Shown: positions 44,401 through 57,174, counted from the stretch's first letter. The stretch: 64,000 nt of DNA from Eutreptiella sp. 'Long Island Sound 2002' (GCA_964036045.1 OZ038382.1:9776982-9840981), one strand, 5' to 3'. The notes: generated from the sequence alone by a model not told the origin. Made by a program: numbers and translations.

Positions 44401-46320
44401 TCTCCTCAAATTCAGAGTCCGGAGCCCCGTCAATGAGGTGGCATCAGATGAAAGAGACGAAGAGACGAGGGCGACGAGGCATCAGAATCCGCATTGCTTG
44501 TGACACTTCAACGGGTCACCGACGGCTTGGGACAACTGGTCCCAAGCAGACGGTTCATGACACACGTCCTGTGCAGTCGGGCACTGGTGGATGCACAACA
44601 GCGCACACCATCTGTTGCGATTTGGCAGGCGGCCACGGACGTTGGCGCTATAAACTGGCAGATGTCAGGGCATGCTCCCGGACGTGGTCACACGAAAGGT
44701 TCCGTGGGGGAGGGTCACAGGCTGCGCCCTGCCGCCGGCCTTGTGCAAAGCGGAGTCACGGGGCTCGTGGAGGAGGTCCAGCCCTTCCCTTCGATCGACC
44801 GGGCGTTTCTTGCGGCCCCCGTGCCCGTCAGTTGGGTGGTGCGCACGGCCCTTTGTCGGTGTGCAACGACCTTTTTGAACGATGGAAAACAAAATGGATT
44901 GAGAAATCTACCGTCAAAAGTCCAAAAGTCCAAAAGTATATGAACCCGCGCTTAGACGGGGCGGGGCATCTGTCTGTAGTCAAGCCCGTGCCTACGGCAC
45001 CAGCTCTTCGCAAGCCCATCAGCAACACCGAGCCCCGATCCGCCCGCCACCCCGTTACCGACGCCAGCCCCATCTCCGACATCCGACCCTTAAATGTGCT
45101 GCGTCGAGGGTACAATGACCACTGTGGCGTTGGCACGCCTCGTGCTGTATTGGAGAGGCATGTCGTGTCGGCAGACTTCCGGAGGACAGCGGCAGTGCGC
45201 GCGTGTGGACACGCGACCAGCACAGCATGGCGATGCAATAACCAAAAAAAAAACGGGGGATATCGGATGGGCACACACACCTTCTACACACAGCTGCAAC
45301 AGGGAAATCCCAATGTTGAGGACTAATTGCTGTTTTCTTCATTCTAGTCCTACAAAATCTGTGGTTCAAAAAAAAAAAAAAAGAGCGCGGTCAGACGGGG
45401 TGGCCGTCTTTGGACCCCCATTTGGTCAAGTGGCAGGGTCTCTGCAGCGTTTGCAGGCAGCGCTGGCAGGGGGCCGACCACTGTGCAAGCGGTAGGAGCC
45501 CAAGAGCAGAGTTGAAGGGCCCGGGAGGACACGGCGGACACAAGACTTGAAACAGTGAAAAGCGAACTGAACGGGAAGTGTCGGCAGCCCTTAGCGGGTG
45601 GGTGGTATGGTATGGTATGGTAAGTGCCCTGCGGTCTTGGAGGTCGTGGACATCTGTCCCTCTCCTCCTCACGCTCCCCGTGCATAGGGCCAGGTCGCTC
45701 CACCCAGCCCCCGGCACCGGGGCTGCAGTGTCACGTGCCGTCAGCGCTGCGGCTGTGGTCCCCCCCCCTCTGGGCTCCCATGCACCCGTGCTTTGTGCCG
45801 TTCTGTTCCTCCTGTCCCCTTCCGGGTCCAGTACCCCGCACGAAGTCTTCGGAAACCGTTGGAACCACCCAATGGGTCAGCGGGTGCCGAGCGGCAGGTG
45901 ACTGGGCGCGTCGAATGTCGTCAAATGGCTCATGGGTCGCTTTGCTTGGTCGCGATCCCGGTGCTGAATATACGTGGGGCTGCCAAACGGCTGCTCCAAG
46001 CGCGGTTCGGGCGCTAAGCTGTCACTGGTGGGCTGCCAACGGACTGGGGCCTAATACATATGAGCCTGGGGTCGTCCATACATCAACCGACGGGTGGGCG
46101 GGTGGGTGGGTGGGGGCTGCATGCAGGTCAACAGGCACTCCACACATGCACGTCTTGGGATGCAGATACGGCGATGTTCGGCAGGTCTTCCTTCACTTTG
46201 CTTCGGCCCGTAGGCCCACCCACAGCGTGTACAGAAGTTCTGGCTCAACCTCGAATGCCCTTGCTTAGGCCGTGTTTTGTCGGCCAAAAGAGCTGGCCTG
46301 TGTTGGGGCGCTGGTATGTA
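41490..46320. other. Long stretch without a supportable gene
   Basis: A 347-codon plus-strand frame (44283-45326) exists but has no domain and irregular composition; I do not call it. Poly-A of 15 at about 45367 and short G/C runs occur. No tRNA, rRNA or TE protein is visible. Confidence 0.45.
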
Positions 46321-46707
46321 CCCCCCCCCCCCCCTTGCGCAAGCATGGCCGCGGTCCCAGCAGTCAGGCCAAAACGGCGGTTCAACGCCCACCCCGTGCT
46401 TAGACAAGGCTGTGCATGCGCGTGACACATGTGACAGCCAGACCGGGAATAACATTGTTAGCCATGGCTGAAAATCACATCAGAACAAGCAGCATGGGGT
46501 TCCAATGTGTAGTAAAATGTTGTTATGAACAGAATGCACCATCACAGACATGACTGAGCTCCTCTTTCCCTGTACAAACACTCTACAAACACCCAACCCT
46601 CCATTCTGGACCACAAAAACAGCGGTCCCAAAATTTCCTCAAAACGGCGGTTCAACGCCCACCCCGTGCTTAGACAAGGCCGTGCATGCGCAAGGGGGGG
46701 GGGGGGG
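46321..46707. mobile_element. Poly-C/poly-G bounded inverted-repeat cassette
   Basis: The left end is C14 then TTGCGCAAGCATG. The right end mirrors it as CATGCGCAA then G14. GTA lies at both outer edges. A 51-bp core (AAAACGGCGGTTCAACGCCC...) occurs twice inside (46371-46421 and 46641-46691, one difference). Related ends occur at 56421-56445 and about 61187-61215. It resembles a small MITE or introner-type unit. Confidence 0.5.
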
Positions 46708-47153
46708 TAAATTATCTCTATTCTGGTTTCTAGAAAATTGGGTATTCGAGATAAAATGCGAAAAATCGGTATTGTTCGTTATGCCGATGCTTTTGTCATT
46801 TTGCATCCTTCTCAGATTGTGATTTGCAGTACAAAACATTTTGGTCAGTCAATGGCTGCATGAGCAAATCGGTCTTTTCAGAGGGAAAACCAAATGATAT
46901 ATATATACATACTATACATAAGACACTATACATCCAAAGCCTGATACAAGAGGCGAGCTGGGACATCGCCCCGTAGCTGCTGAATCAATGATCGGACACG
47001 CAGGTCAGAGGTGGGTGCACGTGAAGCATCATGCAGCAGGGGAACGGGTCAGGATCGCATGTTCACCGCTGTGCCTCGCTCCCCCTCAGGCGCACCCCCA
47101 GCCCCCAAGGACCGCCTGCTCCCCATCCCCCGCGTGGGCGGACCGCTCTGTGG

Positions 47154-50100
47154 TCACTTGTGCCTGTGCTTGTCGAACGACGGCGCGTAGAAGCCGTGAA
47201 ACCCGGCCGCCTTTGACTCCTCATCGTAGGCTTTGCTGGTGAAGAACCAGTGCTCCGAGGGCTTCTCCGGAGGCGCGCTCCGCACCGCCTCTTCCACGCG
47301 ATGCCGGGCCTGCTCGGACAGCAGCCCCACGCCCCGGGCCTGCCGCGCCGCGTCCGCGTAGTCGTCGAAGTAGTGCAGGTTCGGGCATGCGATGTCCGCC
47401 GGCGGCTTCTCGTGAAAGAACCCCCGGTCGGTGCGCGCGACGCGGCGGATGAACGCGTGCTGGATCAGGTCGTGTTTCAACATCTCCGCCGCGGCCTCGG
47501 CGTCGCCCTCGCCGTTGTCCCCCACGAACACGAGGTCGTGCGGGGGGCCGTTCGGGAAGTGCTTCTCCCTCCACTTCTTCACGTTCCGGATCTTCTTTTC
47601 ACTGAACGCTTTGCAAACGGCGCGGTCCGCGGACTTCTGCGACCAGTCGTCCTGCAGCAGCGACGGTTGTAGGGCGACACTAGTGTGCGAGAAGTTGCGG
47701 ATTGCCGGGCACTCGCAACAGATGAGGACCGCTCCACGAGAACGGAAACCAGGTGGCAAAATAGCACCGTTCCGAACGGTGAAACAACGGTGCAAAAACC
47801 CTATGGACAGTGTAGGAACTGTGCAGAAATTGTGCAAAGGGCATGGGTAAAGGTGGCGGACCACGGTCATAAACAGTTGTTGTATATCTGGGACACCCGT
47901 TTTTTCAAAACGCTTCAAACTTGTGCACCTTTTCTGACATGTCTGCGATGGAGGGCCCGGGTGGGAGGAACAATGTAGGAACGGTGCAAAACGATTAGGG
48001 AAAGGTGTGGGAACGGTGCAAGGGAACCGGAGGAACGGTGCTATTTTGCATGCGGAGGGAGACGTGGTCGGAGGGTGATGGGAGTGAGTTGCTGGACAAT
48101 TTGCCGAGCAAGTTGGTGAATCCGTTGCTGCAACCGGGGAGGGATCTGATGCGCAGTCGGATTGTTCTGTCTTCTTTGCATTTTGTCTGTGTGCTGGCCG
48201 GACAGAAATCCGGCAAGTGCATTTGTTTCAACTAAATCATGGAAAAGGGGATTTAACTGTTCAACTTTATTGGGGCGGTAGTTTGCTTCTATCTTGTTCT
48301 TATGTTCAGCAGGGCTGCGTAGAATGTGTATTTAAGTTGATGGGGGGTGGGGGGGGGCGAGGGATTTTCCGTTTGGGGCCCTGTTTCCCAAGTCCTCACC
48401 GGTGCTCAGACTGCCCTTCAGCATCAGACATCAGGATCATTGAGTCGTGCCATGTGACGTGACGCCGCTCAACTCGGTGCCTCCATCGGTCGTCAGGCAG
48501 TAGGCATCAGTGGGCAGAGAGAACGACACTCAGGACGCCGCCCTTTTTGGCAGGGCTCAGTTCACACGCCAGCGACACAAGGAGGCGTGGCCACGTTGGC
48601 GACTGCGGGCAGGGCCTCCCACGTGCGACAAAACCACAAACAACAAAAGGTTGGCCCTGCAATACTGGAGGACGGCACGGACAACAACAGCGCTTGGGGA
48701 TGGAGAAACACGTAACACTATTTCGTCATTTTGCCATCACGCCATCTGACCGGTGGCACCCCCTGGACGGTCACCTGTTCTTCCCTTCACATGTCGCGTC
48801 GGGTTGCTGCTTTCTGTCGGCCGCTGCGGCCGGTGCTCCTGCTGGTGTCGTTTCCGCGTTCGCGGAGCCCAGTAGTTGGTGTGTTGGGGCTGTGCTGAAT
48901 GTGGCATGGTGTGCCATTTGCGCCTCAGTGGCGCCCAATAGTTGGCGTATTGAGGCTGTGCTGGTTGTTGCTGGGGTCGTTTGACTGTTTTTGCTGTCCA
49001 CGCGCCTCTGTCCACAGGCCGTCCATAGCCTGCCTCGCTGTGTGTCTGTGTGCGTGAGGCCCAGGTGCCCTGTTCCTCCATGCGCTGTCCCGGCCGTCCA
49101 CCATATGCCCTTTTCCCCCTCACGGCTGGTCTGCCCCTGATGGGCTCCCGCTCCTGTTGCACAAACAGCCCATCTGGGCTGCGGGAGACACCCCCCACCT
49201 GATGCCGGTTGAGCAGGGGTTGCCCTGGCACCCGGTAGCGACGGGACTGGCTGGCCAGGCCCTCCCCTTTGTTGTCGCTGCCTCCCAGGCGCACGCTCTC
49301 CCATCCCCTCCATTCTGGTTCCCTGTTCCCGCTGTTCTGGTTGCCTCCCACCCCACACATGCGCGCGCGCGTGTGCACAAACGGCATTGACAACAAAAGA
49401 CACGCCGCAAATTTGCTCACCCAAAGAGGAGTCATCACCTCGGGTCTGCAACGGACAAAACCCCGCGTTCCTTCCGGCCGTTCAGGCCACTCCCGAGCCT
49501 CGGTACGTGTGTGTCCTCGGTCCAGGTCATTGACCTACACCATCCCCCCGACCACCCAATTGGGCTGACCTGCTGGTGGAGTTTGCTCTGAGCCCCACAG
49601 ACACCCCAACAAAAAGCAGCAAATGTCGCAACCACCAGCCTGCCCCCCCCCCCCCCCCCCCACCAGGCTACACAGCACACCGCCACGCGCGCTTGCACGC
49701 TGTCGACCCCAATCCCCCGTGCGCGCCTGCCCGCGTCTCTGGCTCACCTGCGCGCGACGGTGGGGTCCATGGGGGCTGTCCCAGTCCCCTTGGCCTTGGA
49801 ACCGGACAGCCAGGATGTGGGACCAGTGCCCCGCAGGGACCGACCAGACTTCTGGTTAGTGTGTATCCGCATAACGGGAAATACAAAAAAAATTGGGGGG
49901 GATACACACCCGGTACACAAATTTTTTTGGGGGGGAGACCCACATGGTACACACACAACAAAAGAAGAAGACATATAACACAAACAAATAGGACATCAGG
50001 ATTGACATGCAAAGAAAGACAGAGTCACACTCGAAGAATTTATCAGATAATTGCTTACCAGCATTTGAACCCCTGACTATGCATGCTGCAGCCGAGCACA

Positions 50101-50726
50101 ATGCCCAACTGAGCTACATCCATTACCTGGCAATTTAGGACATCAGAGTGATCACAGCTAGCAATGCAAAAAATGAGTCATTAAAAAAGAGAAATAACCT
50201 TGCTGCCCTCCCACCTTAAGCAAAAATCTGCCCGGTACACAAGGAGAAAAATTGGGAGACACACCTGATACACACAAAAAAAAAACGGTTGGGATACACT
50301 GGATACAGAAAAGGTTGGGATACACGCTAGCCAAAAGAGTGGGACCGACACCGAGGCCTGCAATACCCACTTGTGTGTGGTCCTGCCCCCCCGCCCCCCC
50401 CCTCCCCAGGCTACACAGCACACCTGACCCAAGTACGCTATTGCAGATGATATGAGGTTGCCATGAAGGGTCTCGCCGTAGAAGCACTCCCCGTCGACTG
50501 TCAGCAGCTTTGGCACTTTGTCTTTGAGGAGGCCCTTCGTATCAGGGCGGGCGCTCAACACAGTGACCTTGGGTGCCGTCTGGCGGGCCCTTGGGTCGTC
50601 CATATTGCCCCGAAGCTCGTGGAGGAATTGCACGCCTCCCGGGATCTTAGGGCCGTTCCCGTACATGACCAGCGTGTTGTCCACGTCAGTGAACACATAG
50701 CGCACAGCGCTACGCTTCTGCGCCAT
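47154..50726 (-). CDS. HAD-superfamily phosphatase, APP1/DUF2183-like, two exons
   Basis: Exon 1 (50726-50424) and exon 2 (47651-47154) join in phase 0 across a GT-AG intron (donor CAG|GTGTGC, acceptor CTGCTGCAG|GAC) to give 266 residues and a TGA stop. Residues ~11-19 are FTDVDNTLV, the HAD nucleophile motif DxDxT. VTVLSARPD (~55) gives motif II, and FVGDNGEGD (~150) is the acidic motif IV in the form typical of the APP1/DUF2183 phosphatidate phosphatase family. FHEKPPADIACPNLHYFDDY and a helical tail follow. The ATG was chosen because it lies ten residues before the nucleophile; the frame is open upstream but encodes poly-Pro from a repeat cassette. Predicted soluble Mg-dependent phosphohydrolase; the substrate is not shown. 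Third positions are G/C-rich. Confidence 0.8.
47757..48048. mobile_element. 292-bp MITE inside the intron
   Basis: Perfect 17-bp terminal inverted repeats CAAAATAGCACCGTTCC (47757-47773) and its complement (48032-48048). The interior repeats AACGGTG several times and has no ORF of note. No clear target-site duplication. Confidence 0.75.
50041..50128 (-). repeat. tRNA-derived SINE-like sequence
   Basis: On the minus strand, GGATGTAGCTCAGTTGG starts a tRNA-like head. The A box TAGCTCAGTTGG is at 50116-50105 and a B box GGTTCAAATGC at 50071-50061, about 34 bases apart as in tRNAs. The T-arm and acceptor stems do not pair well, so this is not a functional tRNA gene. Confidence 0.6.
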
Positions 50727-50771
50727 GGACCACAAATGCCTAAAGGCATGTGGGCTGGGATTGCAGGGCAG

Positions 50772-50945
50772 GGGTTTGCCTAGTGATTCAGGGGGGGGGG
50801 GGGGGGGTTGCCCCTCCCACTGGGATTTTGGCTGACCACCCACCCACCCACCCACATCAGAAAACCTTTCCTCAGGAAAAAAATGAAATCTATAAAAGGG
50901 GCCCAAACTTGGTGGTCAATTTTGGGTACACAAAATTTTTTGGCC
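50772..50945 (-). repeat. Introner-like repeat cassette, copy 1
   Basis: On the minus strand it reads from GTGTACCCAAAATTG through AGATTTCAT, TTCCTGAGGAAA, TTCTGATGTGGG, (TGGG)n, TCAGCCAAAATCCC, C17 and CTAGGCAAA. It lies just upstream of the HAD exon 1. The matching copy is 59366-59505 and a partial copy 60531-60600. Confidence 0.65.
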
Positions 50946-51604
50946 GGCGTTACAATTGCGCACGTCGTCGTTGGTTGAGCGCCCCCTCCGAACTTCAAAA
51001 TCGCTGCAACAAACAAAGGCACCCACACACGGGGGGATCTCACAATCAGAGGGATGGTGGGTGCAACACGTGCCAAGGGGTTGCTCTCTCCGCCAAACCC
51101 CTGCCCCCACAACAGGCCTTTGCTTAGTGGCTGGTTGATACTATACCCGGGGGGTGGGCGACGATAACACAAGGGCGCCGTGCTTCGACCATGGGGGAGG
51201 CGACTCCTCAGTTCTGGACGCCAACTACACCTCCCACTAACCGTTGGGCGGAGGCCCCCTTGGGGAGGGGGGGGGCAGGCTGGGAGGGGGGTTTCCGGGA
51301 GGGGCCATGGGGTGGGGGTGTGGGAGGGGCTTTTGCCCGGGGGGCACCTCCGGTTGGGTATGCGGCCTAGGTGTGATCCGACAGTTTGCACCGCCCCTTG
51401 CCCCCATAGAGGGCAGGGTATCATCGGCTTGGGTATTCCCTCGGGGGTGCAGCTCCGCGGGTCCTAGGACGCCAACCCCCCCCCCCCCCCCCCCAAAGGG
51501 GCCTCCGGCCAACAGTTAGTTGTCAAAGGTACCGGCCTAAGGAGCCGATGGGTGCCCAAGGCACCCAATTGTCCACAAGCACCAGAACCACTACACTCAG
51601 CGCT

Positions 51605-51965
51605 TGAGTTGGGTGATTGACTCCCACACTTCGGTGTGGCCCCTTGAGTTGGGGTGATGGACTCCCACGCTTCGGTGTGGTTGCGAAGTGAAGATCCTGC
51701 ATTCGGAGCTCTTCCCCCGCTTTCGGGGGGCGAACACCGGTGGTTCCACAGTGCGTTCTTTCTTTCCTTTTCTTTACACTTCCACACTCCCACACTTCGG
51801 TGTGGCCCCTTGAGTTGGGGTGATGGACTCCCACGCTTCGGTGTGGCCCCTTGAGTTGGGGTTACGGACTCCCACACTTCGGTGCGGCCCTTTGAGTTGG
51901 GGATACGGGCTCCCACACTTTTGGCGTGGCCCGTGGAGTTGGGAATATGGACTCCCGCGCTTTGT
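51605..51965. repeat. 41-bp minisatellite
   Basis: Seven or so units of about 41 bp contain TTGAGTTGGGGTGATGGACT and CCCACGCTTCGGTGTGG. A ~105-bp unrelated piece (51680-51785) interrupts the array. The minus strand stays open in more than one frame because the unit has no stop; no protein is implied. Confidence 0.85.
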
Positions 51966-52109
51966 TGCCATTTGTTGCCCCTTTTTGGAAGTTGGTGCCA
52001 CTCCCTCCATACCGGAGGATGACCCCCAACCACCCCCAGATGATGTACCAATACTCCTTGGGGCCCCATCCGATGCATCTCAGTCCACCCACACACCCTG
52101 TCATGGCTT

Positions 52110-52163
52110 TAAGCCCCCCGATACACCCCTCGATTAAGCCCCCCGATACACCCCTCGATTACA
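52110..52163. repeat. 26-bp tandem duplication
   Basis: AAGCCCCCCGATACACCCCT plus CGATT occurs twice in a row. Confidence 0.8.
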
Positions 52164-52169
52164 TACCTC

Positions 52170-55100
52170 TAAACTATCCCATTCAGTTGCATGCCCACAA
52201 ATATTGGCAGCTACACGGATGCAAGATGGATTGGCGTTTCCCATCAGACAGTGTGGCTGGGGCCAGCAGGAGCCACTGGCCCTCCCTATGGCCTCGGCGC
52301 ATTGAGTTGCGTGCTCGTGCGGGAGGCAAGGGGCGTTGGTGGAGACATGGGACACATCACCACACCGTCCCCTAAACCCCTGTGCGGATCAAAGATGCAG
52401 CAAGTTTCTCTGTTGTTGCGGGCAGGCGGTGCTGGTGGGCGGGTGTGGCTCCGCACCCCCGACCAAATGGTTCATGGCTATGCTCAACGTACCGAGGAGT
52501 GCAGAGGGATCCACAGGGACCCCGGGGCACACATCACCAACACAACACCGGAGTAGACTAACAAGCCGCGGGCCTGGCCGGGGATTCAAGTGTTGAGGCC
52601 GGGGACAAAGAAATGCCTGAATCCCTCACCGGAACCCAAAGCGGAACGGCATCAGAAAGTCGAGGGTAGCAGAACGCCCCCATTGCAGGCCATCGCCACA
52701 GAAGCAACACAATGCACGCCTCCGGAAGAGCACATCAAATGCAAATGCATGTTGATACCGCCCGCCCTCCCCTCCTGCGGGTGCCCGCCTCAACGAAAGT
52801 GTCACCCAGTGTTCGTTTAGAAATGTTCACCCGTCCCCCGTGACTTTTGAAGTTTTTGTCAAACCCAAGACCCAGGCAGCGGATCACATGTGTCCTGTAG
52901 GCATAGCCCCTACTGCACAAACTTCAGGGTCTGGAGTTGTGGGTAGGGCACACGCTAACTCACTGAACAGCCAAATTCACTGAATCACTTGAGCTGGCAC
53001 AGGATGCAACTGCGTCGGCTTCCTGACTGAGCCGGGGAAAGGGGGGGGGGGGGGTTGCAGCCATCAGCTCTGTCATGTTGTTTGTGCGTGTTGTTTGTCT
53101 TTACTTGGTGGGCACACACCATCCCCCTCATTTGCCTCACCTGTGCGCAATGGTGCAACGGGGCAACAGGGGCGTGACGGGGGATGACGGGATAACAAGG
53201 GGGGGGGGGGGTGGGCTGGCATAAAAGCCGAAAGAGAATGCCGATTGGTACTTCCAGGTGAATGTACATGGTCGCCTTTTGAGGAGGGTCCTCCCCCTGT
53301 GGGTAGGTGGGTTGGTTGCCCACCCGTTGGTTTGGGGGTGAGGAGGGAGAAGTCAAAAAAAAAAAATCCCTGTGAGAGCTGGGCAGCCTGTTGGGCTGTG
53401 TTGAGAAAAGACTGAGAAAATTAGAAAGGTGTTTAGGCAGAGTATGTCATTGCTGTGCGTGCTTCTCCAACTCCCAATAAGCAATCCATTGCTAAAATAT
53501 GGATCCGATGCAAAACCATCCGACGCAAAACGTGCCTGTCCACAGTGTCTCTTAGCCAATGAAATGCGCCATGGTAAAAGACCATGCTAACGCTCCTTAC
53601 AATGACTGCAGAGCACAGCGGGTGTGTACTGAGTTGGACGATTATAGATTTGGTATGGATGTTAGAAATTGCAAAGCAGCAGATGTGTTTTTTTTTTGCG
53701 GGGGGGGGGTTGGCGGGGGGTCGAGCCAGCACTTCCTGAGATCACCCGATTGCGGGCACAACTGGTGCAGCGCGGCATGCACAGCCCCTGCCTGGGGCTT
53801 GGTGTTTGGTCAAGGAAGTTGCCAGCGCCCCTCGGACATGCTCAGCACTGCCCTGCGTGGTCGGGCCATTCGCATCTCCTGTCGGTGTCAAAGGGCGTAT
53901 GCTGACCGGATGGACCGGGACCAATCATTCGTTTGAGCTGCCAGGCTGTTTCGGCACCTTTTGCTTTTGGTGCCCAATATCATATTGATCAAATGGCCTA
54001 GTGGTGGGCATAGCCGTCCCGCCCCCCAGCCCCCTCCACCCCCATCCCCGAGTAACGAGTGACGAGTAACACATGAGGGACCCGGCCGGGTGAGGGTAAG
54101 GAGGGGGTTGAACTTTTTTTTTGATGTTTTTCATGCATATTTGAATTTTCCATTAAGAATCTGAGCATTTTGGGCATACACAAGTTGGGTAAAAAAGCGT
54201 TTCCTCCTTGTTGTATGCAAAAAACTTTCCGAAGGCGATGGAATTGTCACTAATGGTCATTGTTCCCATGCGTCACTCAAGCACAAAGTCCAGCTATCTG
54301 TCGGTCTCCATGTGTCACTGAGTGACAGATACCCAAGCCCGCCACCCCCCCAACCCCACCAAAAAAGTTGGACCCGTTCTTATGCCCATCCCTGAAATGG
54401 CCTGGTCAGAACCCCTCTCCCCGGGCTTTGGGGGCCTTCCCCCGAAATGGAAAGCCCCACTTCCCCAGTTGCCCCAGACCAAAGCAGCAACAGTGGCGCC
54501 GTGCAGCGAGAGTACCAACGCAGCAGTAGCTGCAGCCGCCATCATAATTACCCAAATTGTGTGCCGCCGGCGCTGCAGGATTAGCGTTCCCATTGTGCCC
54601 CAGCTTCCGCATCTGTTTCATCTGCTGAGCGCAAAGTGGAAAGTGCTGCGCTCTGTCTGCAACAGAGATGTGGTAAAATGCCCGAAAAAAGATTCATGCG
54701 TCATTGGGAAGCAGATTGCTGCGCTGTCTGTCCATACGTCGGCCGAAATTGATAAACGGTCACGGAGAGTGTGCTTGCTCTGCACCTGGACCTGTAGCTT
54801 TCCTATTGGCTAACTTTTCTAATTGCTGCTGCTACGCCTCTTCCTGCAGTGCCGATGCTGCTGTGTCTCCTCCGACTTCTCCTTCTCCTCCTACTCCTCA
54901 GCGTCCTGCTCCTCGCCCTCCTCCCGCTGAACAGGGGAACTTGTTGTTCCCTTTGCGAACTGGACTTTTGAATGGGGAGTGGTGATCGCAACATTTTTGT
55001 CCGTTTTGAGTAGTGCGCCTCGCCATTGTGCCCGTTTGACCCACTTCCCTCGCCCAAAATTGAGGAAAATCAATGCGGTGCTAATTACCCTTACCATGCA

Positions 55101-57170
55101 GCGCCTGCGGCGTACGGGAAGCATTCCCAATAACCAACCAATGCGCAGCAATGGGATGCCAATATTAAATGCAGGCGCAGGGCTGTTCTTCACGATGCGT
55201 ACTGTCGATATATATATATATATAGTATACCTCGAATCTCATTAATAATCACCAGGCAGCATTGCCTGACCCTCGAAACCATGGAAGCCCTGCTGGTCAG
55301 CTTTTTCTGCTCGTCCGGGCCATTGCTGTGCAGAGGCCATACTGTGCCATGTCTGTCGATGACCATCACCACGGCAATCACACGTGCCAAGCAAACGCGT
55401 TTGAAAGGGCCACTGATTCTCACGGATCAAAAGCAGACCAGACGCAGCAAGTCAAGCGGACTGCAGGAGAGCGGAACAGTCAAGGGTATGCGGTAAGCTC
55501 AGTTGCCGTCGACTAATAGTGTTGGCCCACGTTTACGGCAATGAAATCGTGGGCACATCAATGCTGGAACAATGCAATGATTCGTTAGGGCTGTCCTCCA
55601 GCAGGGAGGGACCTTGCTTGGATCAGGGGTTTACAAAGCTGGACAGTGGATACGCTATTGTACGACACTGTCGTAAAGGATTACTTCCTGGCACCGCTCG
55701 CAAACACTCGTTAAGTTCGTCAGTGATGAGGCCCCCGCATGCCTCTCGCTGAGCAGATGGTGTCGTGATCGGGAGCGATAATGAACCGAGCATCGCATAT
55801 GAACTACCGCAGTTCACCTCTGCAGGGAGCCACCACTTATCAGGGCCCCTGGAAACGTCCAAATGTTTTTGCAACCCAACATTCACAAGGTCGCACACCA
55901 GTTTCCAAAAGCGTCAGTTTCTTGAGCGGCAGAGCGTCAGTTTCTTGAGCGGCAGAAAGAGCCTTGGCACTGACAGTCGGGTCAACGGACGTTCGTTTTT
56001 GGAATTTTTTCCAAAAAATTTCCAAAAATTCCAAAAAAAAGGACGTTCGTATGAGTCCAGGGCTGGGGTTTCGCTTGGCTGTCGAGCCTGTAGTCCGCCC
56101 CAAAGGGGCTGTCTGCAAGTGTCGGCCTCCACCACCCGACCGGGGACGTGCAGTCGGATGCCCCAACTCAATCTGCACGGCCGGAAACACTGCCCTTTGC
56201 CCGTCTCAGGCCGAGTAATAAGCCGCTGTGTGGAAGCCGAGGAGGCGTCGAAGGAACAAGGCACCGGCGACGATCCGGCTGGACAGGTGCCTAAGATGCC
56301 CAGGGGCCCGCGAAGGTCAAGATCTGTTCCCCATGAAGGAACCCGCGGCACGTGTGCAGATGCTGGCGGACGTGCCACGCGTCAATCAGCGGCACGGGGA
56401 AATCCAGGGACTGAAATTTACCCCCCCCCCCTTTGCGCAAGCACGCTCTTGTGTGAGCGCAGCCCCGTCTGAGCGTTGTTTTTCGAACCACAGGAATGGA
56501 AGAATGCACGACGACGGGTTGTTGGGCCGGTTGCAGTGGGAAAGAGGGGCATGGGGCGCGGCTGTGAAGAGTTGCTCCTGCTCATTGGTGTGCGTGGCGC
56601 GCGGTGCAAAGCGGGCGGCTTCACCAACGGTACTATCCCCCCAACCCACCCACTGCTGAGACATGCTACCGCTTTTGCAGGGGTGGATTTAACAGTTGTT
56701 CTGCTCTGCCCTCGGGCGCAACAGACGGCAGTCAGGCATCGGAGTAGGCTTCGATGTCAGGGCTTCGGCCCAATCACCAGCACCACTCAATGCAGCCTCT
56801 GAAGCACTCAGCTCCCACCACAACATACTTGTCCTTGTCGCTCCTACTGTTTGTGTATTGATTAATGGGACATTGGATCGCGCATCGAGATTCGCTTTCG
56901 GACTTTGTTGATGACCCGTCAGTTGACCTGCAGATCAGCGGGTCACTTGCGTGTCATACCTTGGTGTTGCCTTTGGTTACCAAATGATGCAAAGGACATA
57001 TGCACCTTCCTGTGCAGCCCCTTGGAGCACAAGAGATATGGGAGCAAAAATGCGTCGTTGTTGACTGTCGGTAATCCTATTAGCAATCAGTCAACCGGTA
57101 ACTGCTACACGGGGGAGACGGATGGAAAAAATGTACACGGCATGAGCGTGGCTCAATCCGAAATTTAATG
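52170..57170. other. Sparse region, no confident gene
   Basis: Contains G/C homopolymers (53040, 53200, 53700), (AT)n at 55208-55224 and the poly-C cassette end at 56421. Two weak exon candidates are the minus-strand segment 55423-55270 (VIAVVMVIDRHGTVW, then a possible donor after VSRVRQ) and the plus-strand segment 56310-56403 (AREGQDLFPMKEPAARVQML). Neither has a recognised domain. Confidence 0.4.
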
Positions 57171-57174
57171 AAAT

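Larger units (their letters stand above)
47652..50423 (-). other. 2.8-kb intron of the HAD phosphatase gene, repeat-laden
   Basis: It begins GTGTGCTGTGTAGCCTGG followed by a G-rich run, and the same text recurs internally at 49680. It holds a 292-bp MITE, a tRNA-derived SINE-like sequence, several G/C homopolymers and repeated GTGTGTATCxxxTG/GTGTACCGGG text. A possible 104-nt exon (49859-49756) has splice-like edges but a length that would break the frame, so I do not call it. Confidence 0.6.

Noticed and set aside
44283-45326. 347-codon plus-strand ORF
   Set aside because: No recognisable domain, irregular composition, several competing frames and no splice-like or codon signal.
48737-49438. 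233-codon minus-strand frame inside the HAD intron with repeated NYWAP text
   Set aside because: It lies between two HAD exons already joined in phase; the repeats are a short DNA duplication.
50041-50128. Functional tRNA gene
   Set aside because: T-arm and acceptor stem do not pair; only the internal promoter boxes are tRNA-like.
51464-52096. 210-codon minus-strand frame
   Set aside because: It follows a 41-bp tandem repeat that is open in several frames; unit length is not a multiple of three.
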